Origin: Flavisolibacter longurius
Lineage (GTDB): Bacteria; Bacteroidota; Bacteroidia; Chitinophagales; Chitinophagaceae
DNA: 64,000 nucleotides
Reading direction: 5' to 3'
Assembly (NCBI GenBank): GCA_014163555.1
Contig: JACJGO010000007.1
Coordinates: forward strand, 62,001-126,000
The notes below the pieces were generated by a model. The model searched no databases. It saw only the letters and a list, made by a program, of their open reading frames with translations, and was not told the origin of the DNA. The number at the start of each line of letters is the position of its first letter. Position 1 is the stretch's first letter. This document shows, one piece after another, positions 10,097-21,367 of this stretch. The position numbers and the translations under genes were made by a program.

Positions 10097-13000
10097 ATGA
10101 AAAAATCTTTACCCTTCACTAAACTCCTTTTATTTGCTACATTATTCATCGGTACATGGCTGACCACAGCCACGTATGGGCAAACCAGCCAAACCTTTAA
10201 CGCAAATGGAACCTTCACAGTGCCAGCCAATGTGAATGTAATCATCGTTGAAGCGTGGGGTGGGGGAGCCGGTGGGCGAACTGCAAATAGCAGACCTGCT
10301 AATGGCGGTGGTGGTGGTGCTTATGCCAGAAGTGTCTTAACCGTGACACCGGGAGCTAATATACCGTATACGATCGGTGCCGGTGGTGTTATCGATGGTC
10401 CTGGTGGAAATTCAGTATTTGGTGCCAACTTGGTTGTGGCTGCGGGTGCAGCAAATCAAAATGGTGGTCTGGCTTCAGCGAGCACTGGACAGGTGCGGTT
10501 TAGCGGCGGTATTGGAGGGAACAATTCAGGTAATAGTAATAACAGTGCAGGTGGTGGTGGGGGCAGTTCGGCCTCTTTTAACGCGGACGGTGTTCCAGGA
10601 GCGGATGGCTCAGGATCTGTTGGGGGTGCGGGAGGCAACGGACCTGATGGAGACGGTGGTAGGGGAGGAGATGGTGGGTCCACTAACATTCATGGTCAGC
10701 CCGGGACAGCACCCGGAGGTGGCGGTGGTGGAAAAGGAGCCAACGGAAACTCCGCTCCAGGCGCTGCCGGACGAATTGTTGTACACTATTATTTAATCAA
10801 CAGTGCATCGGCTTCTTCTGCTGCCTGTCCTGGTAATTCTTCAACAATCACCCTTTCGTCGGCTTCTCTTCTTGCCGGAAAAACATACACAATAACGTAT
10901 ACCCTAAGTGGTGCGAATACCGGTTCTGGTACAGCTACCATGGTTGTCAGTACTGACGGTACCGGAACGTTTACAACTTCGGCATTAGCCAATGCTGGCA
11001 ATACAACTCTAACGATTACCAATATTTCAACGGGATTTATTTCCATGGCGCCTTCGGGAACCACAACGGCTTCTATCACGGTGGCACCGTTGCCGCAATC
11101 GGGTACGGTAACAAAGGCGGCGGCTGTGAATGTGGCGGCTGTCTGTAGCGGCATTGCGGTATCGGCAACGGCCACTCCGGGTTCGGGTGGTGCGGGGACG
11201 ACCGCGGATTTGCTGCTGTACCGTTATGACGGCACGGGCAACTGGACGACCTATGTCGCCGGTACGGAGATTCCCACCACCGGCCATACCAAGGTGGAAA
11301 TTCAGACCTACCGAACGGCCAACGGTACAGGGTGTACCCAGTCATCCCCGGTGATTGTGGCATGGACCATCAACCCCCGGCCAACGGTAGGGCTGACGAT
11401 CAATGAAAACCCGCTGGTTGGGGCCCAGGATGCCACCATTTGTACCGGCGGCGAGGTGACACTGACCGGTAACGGCGGTGGCTCTTTGGCGCCCTACACC
11501 TATGCCTGGGTAACGGGTGCGACTACCTTTGCCACTACCCAGTCAGTAACAGTGGACCCTACCGCCAATACCGACTACCTGGTAACGGTGACGGATGCCA
11601 ACGGCTGTACCAATACCCGGACGCAGACGGTGACCGTTAACGCATTGCCTACGGTAAGCATCGGCATTAACGAGAGTCCACTGGTTGGGGCCCAGGATGC
11701 CACCATTTGTACCGGCGGCGGTGTGACACTGACGGCCAGCGCTGGTTCATCGTATGCGTGGAGCGGCGGCAGCACAGCGACCTCACAAAACATTACGGTC
11801 AACCCGGGTGCTACCACCACCTATACGGTAACCGTAACCAACGCCAACGGTTGTAAGGGCACGGCCAGTCAGACCGTGACAGTGAACCCCTTGCCGGTGG
11901 TGAGCTTTACGGCCGCACCCAGTGCACCGGTTTGTGCTGGCAGCGAGGTTACCTACACCACCCAGGCCGGCCAGTCCAATTATACCTGGACCTTGCCTGC
12001 GCCGGCTTCTGATTATACCATCACCGGTGGCAGCACCACCAGCAATACCCTTACCCTGCGTTGGAACAGCGGCGGTGCCAAAATCGTACGGGTGAACTAT
12101 ACCAACAGCGATGGCTGTACCGCTACCACACCCGCCACCACCACCACCACCGTCAACGCCCTGCCAACATTCGGAAGCGTTTCTTCCAGTACAACAGAAC
12201 TTTGTTCCGGCGGAAGTGCTACCATCACGCTGAGCGGTTTGTTACCGGATAAAACGCAAACCATCACTTACACGATTGGCGGACAGTCGCAGTCGGTTAC
12301 CGTAACCTCAAACTCTTCAGGTACTGCTACGTTTACTACCATTGCGCTGAGTTCAGCCAACAGCGCACAACCTCTGATCATAACCGGCATTACCCGGACA
12401 GATGTATCCCCAAATTGCAGTGTATTGAGTCCCGCCAATGCTCAGACCACGCTCCCCAAGGTTACCGATACGGACCTTATTGCTCCGACCATTGCCAAGC
12501 CGGCTGCAATCAATGTTGCTGCAGTGTGTGCCGGACAGCAACTGACGGTGATAAAAACGGCCGATGGTAGCGGTGGTGTGGCCAACCAGCAGGACCAATA
12601 CCGCTTTTCGACTAACGGCGGTACCACCTGGTCGAACTGGAGTACAACCATACCGAGCTTTGCAGCTGTAGCTCCCAGCCGAAATCTTATTCAGTCCAGA
12701 AGATGGGCAACAGGGGGAGTTTGCGATGCATCCGGAACAAACACCCAATTCTGGGACGTAACGGCGATGGCTACTGTATCTGCCCCTTCGCCAGCCGTAC
12801 AAAATCTTTGTTTGGGAGCAGCCGTAACCTCCTTAAGTGTTACCGTCACCGGAGGGAACGGGGCCTTTACCTACCAGTGGTATTCCAATACAAACAACCA
12901 GAATAGCGGAGGAACAGAAATTGCTGGCGCCACCGATCCGACCTATACCCCTTCTGCTAGTGCGCCGGGTACAACGTATTATTATTGTATTGTGACACAG

Positions 13001-16000
13001 GCCGGTGTTGGCTGCGGTTCTGTGACTTCTGCCACGGCTTCTATCACGGTGGCACCGTTGCCGCAATCGGGTACGGTAACAAAGGCGGCGGCTGTGAATG
13101 TGGCGGCTGTCTGTAGCGGCATTGCGGTATCGGCAACGGCCACTCCGGGTTCGGGTGGTGCGGGGACGACCGCGGATTTGCTGCTGTACCGTTATGACGG
13201 CACGGGCAACTGGACGACCTATGTCGCCGGTACGGAGATTCCCACCACCGGCCATACCAAGGTGGAAATTCAGACCTACCGAACGGCCAACGGTACAGGG
13301 TGTACCCAGTCATCCCCGGTGATTGTGGCATGGACCATCAACCCCCGGCCAACGGTAGGGCTGACGATCAATGAAAACCCGCTGGTTGGGGCCCAGGATG
13401 CCACCATTTGTACCGGCGGCGAGGTGACACTGACCGGTAACGGCGGTGGCTCTTTGGCGCCCTACACCTATGCCTGGGTAACGGGTGCGACTACCTTTGC
13501 CACTACCCAGTCAGTAACAGTGGACCCTACCGCCAATACCGACTACCTGGTAACGGTGACGGATGCCAACGGCTGTACCAATACCCGGACGCAGACGGTG
13601 ACCGTTAACGCATTGCCTACGGTAAGCATCGGCATTAACGAGAGTCCACTGGTTGGGGCCCAGGATGCCACCATTTGTACCGGCGGCGGTGTGACACTGA
13701 CGGCCAGCGCTGGTTCATCGTATGCGTGGAGCGGCGGCAGCACAGCGACCTCACAAAACATTACGGTCAACCCGGGTGCTACCACCACCTATACGGTAAC
13801 CGTAACCAACGCCAACGGTTGTAAGGGCACGGCCAGTCAGACCGTGACAGTGAACCCCTTGCCGGTGGTGAGCTTTACGGCCGCACCCAGTGCACCGGTT
13901 TGTGCTGGCAGCGAGGTTACCTACACCACCCAGGCCGGCCAGTCCAATTATACCTGGACCTTGCCTGCGCCGGCTTCTGATTATACCATCACCGGTGGCA
14001 GCACCACCAGCAATACCCTTACCCTGCGTTGGAACAGCGGCGGTGCCAAAATCGTACGGGTGAACTATACCAACAGCGATGGCTGTACCGCTACCACACC
14101 CGCCACCACCACCACCACCGTCAACGCCCTGCCAACGATTTCGGGCGTATCTACCGTTACGGCAGTGTGTGGAAGGAATGTCGATCAAATCACATCATTA
14201 AGTTATTCCTCTACGTCAAACAGCCCAACTTCTTACAGCATTGACTGGAGTGATGCTGCCAATGCAGCCGGACTGGTTGACCAAGCCAATGCAGCTTACG
14301 TCTTTGCTTCTGGCGCCGGTACAATCAATACGATCCGTATTCCAGCCGGTACGCTTGAGGGGATCTATAGCGGGGTACTTACCATTACCAATAACAACGG
14401 TTGTACCAGTTCCCAGCCTATTTCAGTTAATGTAAGTCCTTACCCTTTTTTAACCATGGAAGCAGCGGCCAAGCCGGTTTGCTTTAGTGCGACCGCCCAG
14501 TCTACAACCCTGGTATACAGCTTTGCCTATGCTACACCAACAACCTACAGTATCACATGGAGCGGGACCCCTACCAATAGTTTTGCACCTGTCAGCAATG
14601 CAACCTTACCAGCAAGCCCGATAGCCATCGCTGTTCCTGCAGGAACAGCAGCGGGTACCTATACGGGAACCCTGACCGTGAAAAATGCCGCCGGTTGCGA
14701 AAGTGCGCCGGTCAACTTCACTGTGACGGTGAATGCCCTGCCAGCGATCGCCAGCATTACGCCGGCCACCCCGGCTGTTTGTGTAGGCAGTACGATTACA
14801 CTTGCCAATGCGAATGCGGGTGGTAGCTGGTCCAGCCTGAATACGGCGCAGGCAACAGTGGTCAGTGCGACGGGAGTGGTGTCGGGGCTAACAGCCGGAA
14901 TCGCAACCATTCAATACACTTCCCCTGCCGATGCCAACGGCTGTACCAATAGCACGACCACTACCGTAACAGTTAACCCGTTGCCAACGGCCACCATCAG
15001 CGGCACAACGGCGGTTTGTAAGGATGCCACTACGGCACCACTGGTGACCTTCACCGGCGCCGGCGGTACCGCCCCTTATACCTTTACCTACAAGATCAAT
15101 AACGGAGCAGATCTCGTGGTGACCTCCGCCAATGGCACCAGCACGGCAACGGTAACGGCACCGACCAACGTTGTGGGCACCTTTAGCTATACGCTGGTAA
15201 GTGTACAGGATGCCACCTCCACCCAGTGCTCCCGTACGATAACCGCCACACCGGTTGTGGTGACGATCAATCCGTTGCCAACGGCCACCATCAGTGGCAC
15301 AACGGCGGTTTGTAAGGATGCCACTACGGCACCACTGGTGACCTTCACCGGCGCCGGCGGTACCGCCCCTTATACCTTTACCTACAAGATCAATAACGGA
15401 GCAGATCTCGTGGTGACCTCCGCCAATGGCACCAGCACGGCAACGGTAACGGCACCGACCAACGTTGTGGGCACCTTTAGCTATACGCTGGTAAGTGTAC
15501 AGGATGCTTCTTCAACAAAGTGTATCGCTGCCGTTACAGGCGAAAGTTTAACCGTGACTGTCAATGCCATGCCAACCGCCAATGCGATCACTAACCAAAC
15601 GGTTTGCAACAGCAGCCCAACGACCGTCATCAACATATCCGGCAGCAACGCCACATCCTACAACTGGACAAACAATACGCCGTCGATCGGTCTGGCAGGA
15701 AGCGGTACCATCACCGGCAGCAGTGGCAGCATTCCTTCGTTTACTGCCATCAACACCGGAAACGCACCGGTGATTGCAACCATAATCGTTACACCGGTGA
15801 ATACAGCAAACGGGATCTCGTGTGCAGGAGCACCGGTGACATTTACTCTCACGATCAATCCGACCAATACGGTTACCGCAGCCTCTTCTGCCCCCACCGT
15901 ATGTATCAATACACCACTGACCGCGATTACACATACCACCACCTGGGCTACCGGCATTGCCAACAACAATGTGGCCGGCGCCAATGGATTGCCACCGGGT

Positions 16001-19000
16001 GTCAGGGCAAGCTTTGCTTCCAATACCATCACCATTTCCGGTACGCCCACACAAGCGGGTAGCTTTGCCTATAGCATTTCGCTGACTGGCGGTTGCGGTT
16101 CGATCAACGCCACCGGCACAATCACGGTCACTCCGGTTTCGGTAGGCGGAAGCATTACACCTGCTGCCGTCTCCCTTTGTTCCACCGAACCCGGTGGCGA
16201 CCTGACGGTCAGCGGTTACACAGGGGACATCAAAATGTGGCAATACTCAACCGACGGCGGGGCGAACTGGATAAACATTACCAATACATCCAATACACAG
16301 CCGTATACGTCTGCTAGAACAACACTCTACCGGGCTGTTATACAAAACGGTCCCTGCAGCGTTGCTTATTCCAGTACAACCCTGATCAGTGTTATCGGGC
16401 CGGTCCCTCCGGTAGTCAGTGCCTCGCCGGCCACCATCTGCCTGGGGGAAACCTCGACACTCACCGCCCTAACGCCCGGCTTCCTTACTGCTGGAGATGT
16501 AGACGGTACATTTAACCAGGCAAACCCCGACGGGTGGCGGGTAACTGACAACGGAAAGGAAATCAAGTTTCCTGCCGATGCGAACAATGCCAGTACCTTC
16601 CCCTGGAGTGAAACCAATGGTCCCAAAACGCCGTTCAACGGTGGCACCACCTACGATAACCTGCAAACAGACGGGAAATTTGCAATTGCTTCGGGCACCG
16701 GTACCACCACCCTGGAATCGCCTGTTTTCAGTACGGTAGGCATGACATCGGCTGCCTTTGAATTATACCAGGCCCTTGTGTTTGCAGCAGGAGCCAGCGG
16801 CACAATTGAGCTCTCGACTGATGGTGGTGTCAACTACACCACGACCTTAGCACAATACACGGGGCCATTGTCCATTGGTACCCCTGCCAGCAGCTGGGAG
16901 AAGCTAAGTCTCGACTTATCCGCTTTCCTGGGCCAGACCAGTCTCCGGATCCGTTTTACCTATAAGGGTGCCAACAACAGCAACTGGGCGATCGACGGAA
17001 TGAAGATCCCTGGCCCGGGCCCCAACGTACATTATGCCTGGGTACCCACCAACGGTTTACCGCCTTCTGAAGGTAAAACAGTAACGGTTTCACCAACGTC
17101 TACAACTACCTACAACTTATCAACCACCATCAGCGGCTGTCCGGGTGGCATGACGCCGGTAACCGTGAACGTTAGACCCTTACCAACGGCTACCATGACG
17201 GTGAGCTCCACGGACGTTTGCGAGGGCGGCCCTGCGCCTTCATTGACCTTTACCGGCGCCACCGGCACAGCTCCCTATACGTTTACCTATACCGTAAATG
17301 GGGCTACGCAAACCATCAAGACTTCCTCAGGTAACAGCGTTACCATTACCCTGCCCACCACCACAGCAGGCACCTTTACGTATAACCTGGTAAGCGTAAG
17401 CGAAAGTTCGTCCACAACGTGTTCGCAGGCACAAAGTACGACACGTGTCATTAAGGTAAATCCAAGGCCTACGGCCACCATCAGCGGCGGCGCTGCCGTT
17501 TGCCAGAATGCTACCGCCCCGTCAGTTACCTTCACCGGTACCAATGGAACAGCCCCCTATACATTTACCTACACGGATCCAACGGGTGCAACAAAAACGA
17601 TCACCTCGCAGGGTACGAGTAACAGCGTTACATTGCCGCAATCCACTGCAACGGCAGGTACTTACACCTATACACTGGTGAGTGTACAGGATGCTTCATC
17701 AACCACCTGCGCACGGACCATCACAGGACAAACGGCATCCATCATCGTTGACCCTGAAACAGTCATTTCGGGCACCATCACCGGAACAAGAAACTACTGT
17801 CTGACCAATAGTGCAACACCGTTAACAGTTAACGCTTTCGGTAAGGGACTATCTTACCAGTGGTATACAATGGCAGGCCAGGTTCCTGCTCCGGCTACCG
17901 ATCCGAAAGTCGGAAATAACAGCAATTCCTTCACACCGCCGATAGCGGAAGGCACGACCAGCTATTATGTTGTTATTACGGGTGCTTGCGGGATGGCAAC
18001 AAGTGAGATTGTACCGGTAACCGTAATTCCGCCACTGACCCTCACACAGCAGGCGCCGGTAACGCCATGTTACCAGACCGAAGTAAAAATGACCGTTTTG
18101 GCTTCTGTGCCATCGAGGGTAATAAAATACCAGTGGTTCAAAATGGTAGGGTCCACCCGTAACCCAGCCGCCGATACAAAAATTGGTACCAACAGCCCGA
18201 CGTTTACAATCGCTTCCGTTACGGCTGCCGATAACGGGAACTATTACCTGGAAGTAACCGGCAATGCACCCTGTAGTGAGGTGCTGTATTCTGATCCGAT
18301 TACGATCAACAGCTCCACAACAGATGTCACCACCTGGGTCTCTTCTACGGAAGACCCTACCGAATGGCACCTGGAAAAAAACTGGACCTGTGGTATCCCT
18401 AACCTATACCGGGATGCGATTGTGCCCATTTCCTTTAATAATCAGTATCCCTACATCAACAACGATCCCGCTTTGCCTGGTCAAACAAGAGACCTTCGCA
18501 TTGATGCAGGTGGGCCCAAAGTAACACTGGATGGTCTTCTCCAAATGGCGGGGAATGTAACCAATAACGGTAACCTGGATGCTTATCTGACGGGGACTAC
18601 CAGTACGGGTACTCTTGAATTTGTCTCCAATATTAATTTTGGTTCTTATCCTTCCAATGACCCTGCTTCTGAACTGAAGACGCTGGCCGGCACGGGTTCG
18701 ACACAAACCCAACATCTCCGGATCAGCCGAAATGTTTCGTTCGCGAAGGCTGTTGATGTTTACGGAAAAGTTATGTTCGGGGGCAGCAACAGAACCTTAG
18801 CGACGGGTGATATACTCACATTAAAATCTGTTTCATCGCTGGTGAGTGCCATGGTCACCGACCGGACCAATAACGGAACGGTATCGAACAATGCAATCAA
18901 TGGACAGGTCACCGTAGAGCGTTTTATCGATGGCGCTCTGGGCCGCAAATTCCGGGTAGTAACAGCTCCGGTAAAAGACGTTACCATCAACAAAGCCTGG

Positions 19001-20722
19001 CAGGAGGGCATGACGATGAACAACGGAAGCCATGTTTTATTGGGCACCAACACACCGGTTACGCCGCCAACGGGTTTTGGCACCCTGATCACAGGAGGAG
19101 GGGCTCTCTATCCAACTGCCAGCGCAGCCAATGCTGCCGGATTTGATTTCTGGGATGCCATTGCTGGTGGAACAGCATCGATTAATACGTATACCGGCAA
19201 TCCCGATTGGCGTCAGGCACGGTGGACACCTGTGACAACGACAAAAACAACGGGTTATAACGATCACCAGGCGTACCTGATTTATATTCGCGGCGACCGC
19301 TTCAAGGATATTGGGACTGCCAGCAATCACACCGTTTTGCGGCCGAAGGGTTCCTTGAAAGAAGAACTGGAACACCAGTTTACAGTCCACGCAACCAATT
19401 CCCATACGCTCGTTGGCAACCCGTACGCCTCGCCGCTCGATTTCCGCAAAATTTACAAGGCCAATATTCCCTCTATACAGCCTTATTATTGGATCTGGCA
19501 GGCAGTGCTAACCGCTTCCTGGGGTGGGTATGCCGTAATAAGGCCACAAGCTGCGGGAAGCGACGAGTACGAAATGATTCCTTATGAGTCCACGACAGCC
19601 ACAAAAGTGGAACCAATCATCAGCTCCGGGCAGGGCTTCTTTGTGATCCGTGCCACCAGTCCAACCAGCCCGACCATGACCATCCATCAAACCCACAAAT
19701 CGGATGGCAACTCTAAAATTTCCGTTTTCCGTGAAACCGGTGAGAAGCCTAAGAAGCTTTTTGTAAATGTCTACACGCCGGCAAGCATTGGAGGAGAAGC
19801 CGTGTTGCTGGATGGGGTACTGGCTGAATTTACCAGTGAGGATAAAAAAACAGGGATCAGTAAAATGTTACAATCCGGCGAGAACCTGTCGGTTTGGAAA
19901 AATAGCCGTGATCTGATCGTATCGGTGGATGCACTTCCGCAGGTAGGAGATAAGGTGCAGTTGAAACTCTGGAATACCAGTGTTAAAGGGTACCGTTTGG
20001 GCATTAAGAGCGCCAATTTTAGCGTTCCGGGTGTGGCGGCCTACCTCGAAGACAAGTTTCTGGGTACCGAAACCCTGATCACACCGGGTGATGCCATCAC
20101 CACCTACGACTTCCAGGTAACGGGGCAGGCGGCATCCAGAGATCCTCAGCGGTTCGCCATTGTATTCAAAGTGGCACCGCTGCCGGTAGTAACCCTAGAA
20201 GGCATTGAAAACAGAAATGGTGTCAAACTGCAATGGCAGGCTGCCGAAGACCTCACCGTTGCGTATTATGAACTGGAAAAATCAATCGATGGTGCTGCCT
20301 TTACAACGATTAACAAGACGGCTTCCCGCCGCCGTGCCGAAACCCAGCAATACGATCATCTCGACGGGCAGGCGGCCATGCAGGCACGGTACCGGGTGAA
20401 AATGACGGGTGTCACAGGAGCTGTTGGCTATTCCAATATAGTAACGGTGGAATTGAAACAAGCCTCCGGTCTCACCATTTACCCCAACCCGGTTACGGGT
20501 CAGACCGCCAGCCTGCAGTTCACCGCCAAGCCAAGGGGCCGGTACAATATAATCGTGTATGCACCCACAGGGCAGCAGGTGGCCAGCCAGGTGGTTGAGC
20601 ACAACGGTGGCATGGGAATCTATGAGATTTCGGTGGGCAATTTGGCAAGTGGTTCCTACACCCTGGAAGTGTGGCATCCCGATAACCGGAAAGAAAAAAT
20701 CCGGTTGGTGATTACGCATTAA
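10097..20722 (+). CDS. Very large (3541 aa) modular surface protein with T9SS sorting domain
   Basis: Domain order: signal peptide (1-29, cleavage near TYG|Q); glycine-rich head (about 50-235, many GGGGG runs); a long array of Ig/PKD-like modules of roughly 80-100 residues, each with a Cys near VCxG and a linker like TVNPLPT (about 240-2120); an inserted beta-sandwich resembling jelly-roll/MAM-type domains (about 2128-2305, ends [11 protein letters not shown]); more modules; an Ig-like pair (about 2560-2740, YQWFKM); a [13 protein letters not shown] stretch introducing beta-helix-like sequence; the shared C-terminal module (about 2937-3450: [52 protein letters not shown]); and the T9SS domain (about 3458-3541, IYPNPV). 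Two repeat pairs at DNA level lie inside it. A strong terminator follows. It is a probable long stalk-like adhesin; this is inferred from architecture only. The exact repeats make assembly errors possible here. Confidence 0.92.
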   Translation: MKKSLPFTKLLLFATLFIGTWLTTATYGQTSQTFNANGTFTVPANVNVIIVEAWGGGAGGRTANSRPANGGGGGAYARSVLTVTPGANIPYTIGAGGVIDGPGGNSVFGANLVVAAGAANQNGGLASASTGQVRFSGGIGGNNSGNSNNSAGGGGGSSASFNADGVPGADGSGSVGGAGGNGPDGDGGRGGDGGSTNIHGQPGTAPGGGGGGKGANGNSAPGAAGRIVVHYYLINSASASSAACPGNSSTITLSSASLLAGKTYTITYTLSGANTGSGTATMVVSTDGTGTFTTSALANAGNTTLTITNISTGFISMAPSGTTTASITVAPLPQSGTVTKAAAVNVAAVCSGIAVSATATPGSGGAGTTADLLLYRYDGTGNWTTYVAGTEIPTTGHTKVEIQTYRTANGTGCTQSSPVIVAWTINPRPTVGLTINENPLVGAQDATICTGGEVTLTGNGGGSLAPYTYAWVTGATTFATTQSVTVDPTANTDYLVTVTDANGCTNTRTQTVTVNALPTVSIGINESPLVGAQDATICTGGGVTLTASAGSSYAWSGGSTATSQNITVNPGATTTYTVTVTNANGCKGTASQTVTVNPLPVVSFTAAPSAPVCAGSEVTYTTQAGQSNYTWTLPAPASDYTITGGSTTSNTLTLRWNSGGAKIVRVNYTNSDGCTATTPATTTTTVNALPTFGSVSSSTTELCSGGSATITLSGLLPDKTQTITYTIGGQSQSVTVTSNSSGTATFTTIALSSANSAQPLIITGITRTDVSPNCSVLSPANAQTTLPKVTDTDLIAPTIAKPAAINVAAVCAGQQLTVIKTADGSGGVANQQDQYRFSTNGGTTWSNWSTTIPSFAAVAPSRNLIQSRRWATGGVCDASGTNTQFWDVTAMATVSAPSPAVQNLCLGAAVTSLSVTVTGGNGAFTYQWYSNTNNQNSGGTEIAGATDPTYTPSASAPGTTYYYCIVTQAGVGCGSVTSATASITVAPLPQSGTVTKAAAVNVAAVCSGIAVSATATPGSGGAGTTADLLLYRYDGTGNWTTYVAGTEIPTTGHTKVEIQTYRTANGTGCTQSSPVIVAWTINPRPTVGLTINENPLVGAQDATICTGGEVTLTGNGGGSLAPYTYAWVTGATTFATTQSVTVDPTANTDYLVTVTDANGCTNTRTQTVTVNALPTVSIGINESPLVGAQDATICTGGGVTLTASAGSSYAWSGGSTATSQNITVNPGATTTYTVTVTNANGCKGTASQTVTVNPLPVVSFTAAPSAPVCAGSEVTYTTQAGQSNYTWTLPAPASDYTITGGSTTSNTLTLRWNSGGAKIVRVNYTNSDGCTATTPATTTTTVNALPTISGVSTVTAVCGRNVDQITSLSYSSTSNSPTSYSIDWSDAANAAGLVDQANAAYVFASGAGTINTIRIPAGTLEGIYSGVLTITNNNGCTSSQPISVNVSPYPFLTMEAAAKPVCFSATAQSTTLVYSFAYATPTTYSITWSGTPTNSFAPVSNATLPASPIAIAVPAGTAAGTYTGTLTVKNAAGCESAPVNFTVTVNALPAIASITPATPAVCVGSTITLANANAGGSWSSLNTAQATVVSATGVVSGLTAGIATIQYTSPADANGCTNSTTTTVTVNPLPTATISGTTAVCKDATTAPLVTFTGAGGTAPYTFTYKINNGADLVVTSANGTSTATVTAPTNVVGTFSYTLVSVQDATSTQCSRTITATPVVVTINPLPTATISGTTAVCKDATTAPLVTFTGAGGTAPYTFTYKINNGADLVVTSANGTSTATVTAPTNVVGTFSYTLVSVQDASSTKCIAAVTGESLTVTVNAMPTANAITNQTVCNSSPTTVINISGSNATSYNWTNNTPSIGLAGSGTITGSSGSIPSFTAINTGNAPVIATIIVTPVNTANGISCAGAPVTFTLTINPTNTVTAASSAPTVCINTPLTAITHTTTWATGIANNNVAGANGLPPGVRASFASNTITISGTPTQAGSFAYSISLTGGCGSINATGTITVTPVSVGGSITPAAVSLCSTEPGGDLTVSGYTGDIKMWQYSTDGGANWINITNTSNTQPYTSARTTLYRAVIQNGPCSVAYSSTTLISVIGPVPPVVSASPATICLGETSTLTALTPGFLTAGDVDGTFNQANPDGWRVTDNGKEIKFPADANNASTFPWSETNGPKTPFNGGTTYDNLQTDGKFAIASGTGTTTLESPVFSTVGMTSAAFELYQALVFAAGASGTIELSTDGGVNYTTTLAQYTGPLSIGTPASSWEKLSLDLSAFLGQTSLRIRFTYKGANNSNWAIDGMKIPGPGPNVHYAWVPTNGLPPSEGKTVTVSPTSTTTYNLSTTISGCPGGMTPVTVNVRPLPTATMTVSSTDVCEGGPAPSLTFTGATGTAPYTFTYTVNGATQTIKTSSGNSVTITLPTTTAGTFTYNLVSVSESSSTTCSQAQSTTRVIKVNPRPTATISGGAAVCQNATAPSVTFTGTNGTAPYTFTYTDPTGATKTITSQGTSNSVTLPQSTATAGTYTYTLVSVQDASSTTCARTITGQTASIIVDPETVISGTITGTRNYCLTNSATPLTVNAFGKGLSYQWYTMAGQVPAPATDPKVGNNSNSFTPPIAEGTTSYYVVITGACGMATSEIVPVTVIPPLTLTQQAPVTPCYQTEVKMTVLASVPSRVIKYQWFKMVGSTRNPAADTKIGTNSPTFTIASVTAADNGNYYLEVTGNAPCSEVLYSDPITINSSTTDVTTWVSSTEDPTEWHLEKNWTCGIPNLYRDAIVPISFNNQYPYINNDPALPGQTRDLRIDAGGPKVTLDGLLQMAGNVTNNGNLDAYLTGTTSTGTLEFVSNINFGSYPSNDPASELKTLAGTGSTQTQHLRISRNVSFAKAVDVYGKVMFGGSNRTLATGDILTLKSVSSLVSAMVTDRTNNGTVSNNAINGQVTVERFIDGALGRKFRVVTAPVKDVTINKAWQEGMTMNNGSHVLLGTNTPVTPPTGFGTLITGGGALYPTASAANAAGFDFWDAIAGGTASINTYTGNPDWRQARWTPVTTTKTTGYNDHQAYLIYIRGDRFKDIGTASNHTVLRPKGSLKEELEHQFTVHATNSHTLVGNPYASPLDFRKIYKANIPSIQPYYWIWQAVLTASWGGYAVIRPQAAGSDEYEMIPYESTTATKVEPIISSGQGFFVIRATSPTSPTMTIHQTHKSDGNSKISVFRETGEKPKKLFVNVYTPASIGGEAVLLDGVLAEFTSEDKKTGISKMLQSGENLSVWKNSRDLIVSVDALPQVGDKVQLKLWNTSVKGYRLGIKSANFSVPGVAAYLEDKFLGTETLITPGDAITTYDFQVTGQAASRDPQRFAIVFKVAPLPVVTLEGIENRNGVKLQWQAAEDLTVAYYELEKSIDGAAFTTINKTASRRRAETQQYDHLDGQAAMQARYRVKMTGVTGAVGYSNIVTVELKQASGLTIYPNPVTGQTASLQFTAKPRGRYNIIVYAPTGQQVASQVVEHNGGMGIYEISVGNLASGSYTLEVWHPDNRKEKIRLVITH
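11066..12168 (+). repeat. 1.1-kb direct repeat, copy 1
   Basis: 1103 bases that recur at 13034-14136 with no difference found by eye. The distance between copies is 1968 bases, exactly 656 codons, so both copies are read in the same frame (residues about 324-691 here). The unit starts at ACGGCTTCTATCACGG and ends at CCCTGCCAAC. It covers about four Ig/PKD-like modules. Confidence 0.9.
13034..14136 (+). repeat. 1.1-kb direct repeat, copy 2
   Basis: Second copy of the 1103-base unit (residues about 980-1347), separated from the first by 865 bases of unrelated module sequence. Identity at third codon positions points to recent duplication or ongoing gene conversion, not to selection on the protein alone. 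Confidence 0.9.
14978..15213 (+). repeat. 98-codon tandem module, copy 1
   Basis: 236 bases starting at CCGTTGCCAACGGCC that recur 294 bases later (98 codons). One difference was seen: C at 15001 against T at 15295. The unit encodes an Ig/PKD-like module with [19 protein letters not shown]. More diverged relatives lie at about 17,180-17,740. Confidence 0.85.
15272..15507 (+). repeat. 98-codon tandem module, copy 2
   Basis: Second copy of the 294-base-period tandem module. After position 15507 the two copies diverge at once (GCCACCTCC in copy 1, GCTTCTTC in copy 2). Confidence 0.85.
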
Positions 20723-20742
20723 GGAGCGGAGAATTACGTAAG

Positions 20743-20803
20743 GGCCGGGCAGCAAACCAAAACCGGAAAATAATTTCAGGTGGTTTGTTGTCCGGCCTTT
20801 TTT
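20743..20803 (+). terminator. Strong Rho-independent terminator after giant protein 3
   Basis: A 17-bp stem pairs GGCCGGGCAGCAAACCA (20743-20759) with TGGTTTGTTGTCCGGCC (20781-20797), with two G-T wobbles, followed by TTTTTT. It lies 20 bases after the stop codon. Confidence 0.92.
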
Positions 20804-21367
20804 GGCCAAAACAATAAAAAGAAGCCCAATTCACACAACATTAGACAGGAAAGAGAAGGTGGGCAATTCAAGGAAAGACAATCGTTACATTTTGTCAATC
20901 AATATTATATAAGGGAAAAGAATCCGTCCTTTCCAGATCCGGCCTGCATATATTTCTTGGTAGGTTTTTCATTCAGTGCCTGCCAATGCGTCTTTCACAC
21001 ACCGGTTTTTCCAAGGAAATAGAAAGTATAACTACGAATGAAAAACCACAAGAGTCAAATCACAACCGCACATTTTCATCCGAACCTGTCAATGCTAATT
21101 TCCGGCTTCACCGGTCCGCTAAGGGTTTTCACCGAATAACTCCTAGGGGTACTTGTACGTAGGAAAAATCCGTTTTATCTTGCACGCGGTTTCAAGCCTA
21201 ACAGTATACCGGACCGTATTTTCCGAAGTATTATCCAACCTCCGACGAAACGCCTGACCAAACAGTCGCTGTCCTGCTGAGCGGTATACCGACTGAATCG
21301 ATTAACGCCACTTCCTCTGTAAGACCACCCAATTGAAAACTGCACCCACGGTGCCTATCTAAACCTT
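20804..21367. other. Non-coding leader before giant protein 4
   Basis: About 560 bases between the terminator and the next giant gene. An 80-codon open frame starting at 20780 begins inside the terminator and has no recognisable protein features, so I do not call it. The only landmark is a promoter-like element near 21153-21183. The remainder is unremarkable. Confidence 0.6.
21153..21183 (+). promoter_or_regulatory. Candidate promoter for giant protein 4
   Basis: TTG (21153-21155) is followed after 20 bases by TATCTTGC (21176-21183), which resembles the Bacteroidota -7 box TAnnTTTG with one T missing. The ten bases TTATCTTGCA also occur at 9760-9769 upstream of giant protein 3. It would give a leader of about 185 bases, like that proposed for giant protein 2. 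Confidence 0.3.

Noticed and set aside
11066-15507. Possible CRISPR-like or satellite repeat
   Set aside because: The repeats are long, in frame and part of one open reading frame, with no short regular repeat-spacer pattern or cas genes.
15548-16243. 231-codon minus-strand open frame in giant protein 3
   Set aside because: It is a shadow of Thr/Gly/Ala-rich repeat coding; similar shadows occur at both copies of the 1.1-kb repeat with the same sequence.
20780-21022. 80-codon open frame after giant protein 3
   Set aside because: It begins inside the terminator stem, and its translation lacks a credible signal peptide or domain.
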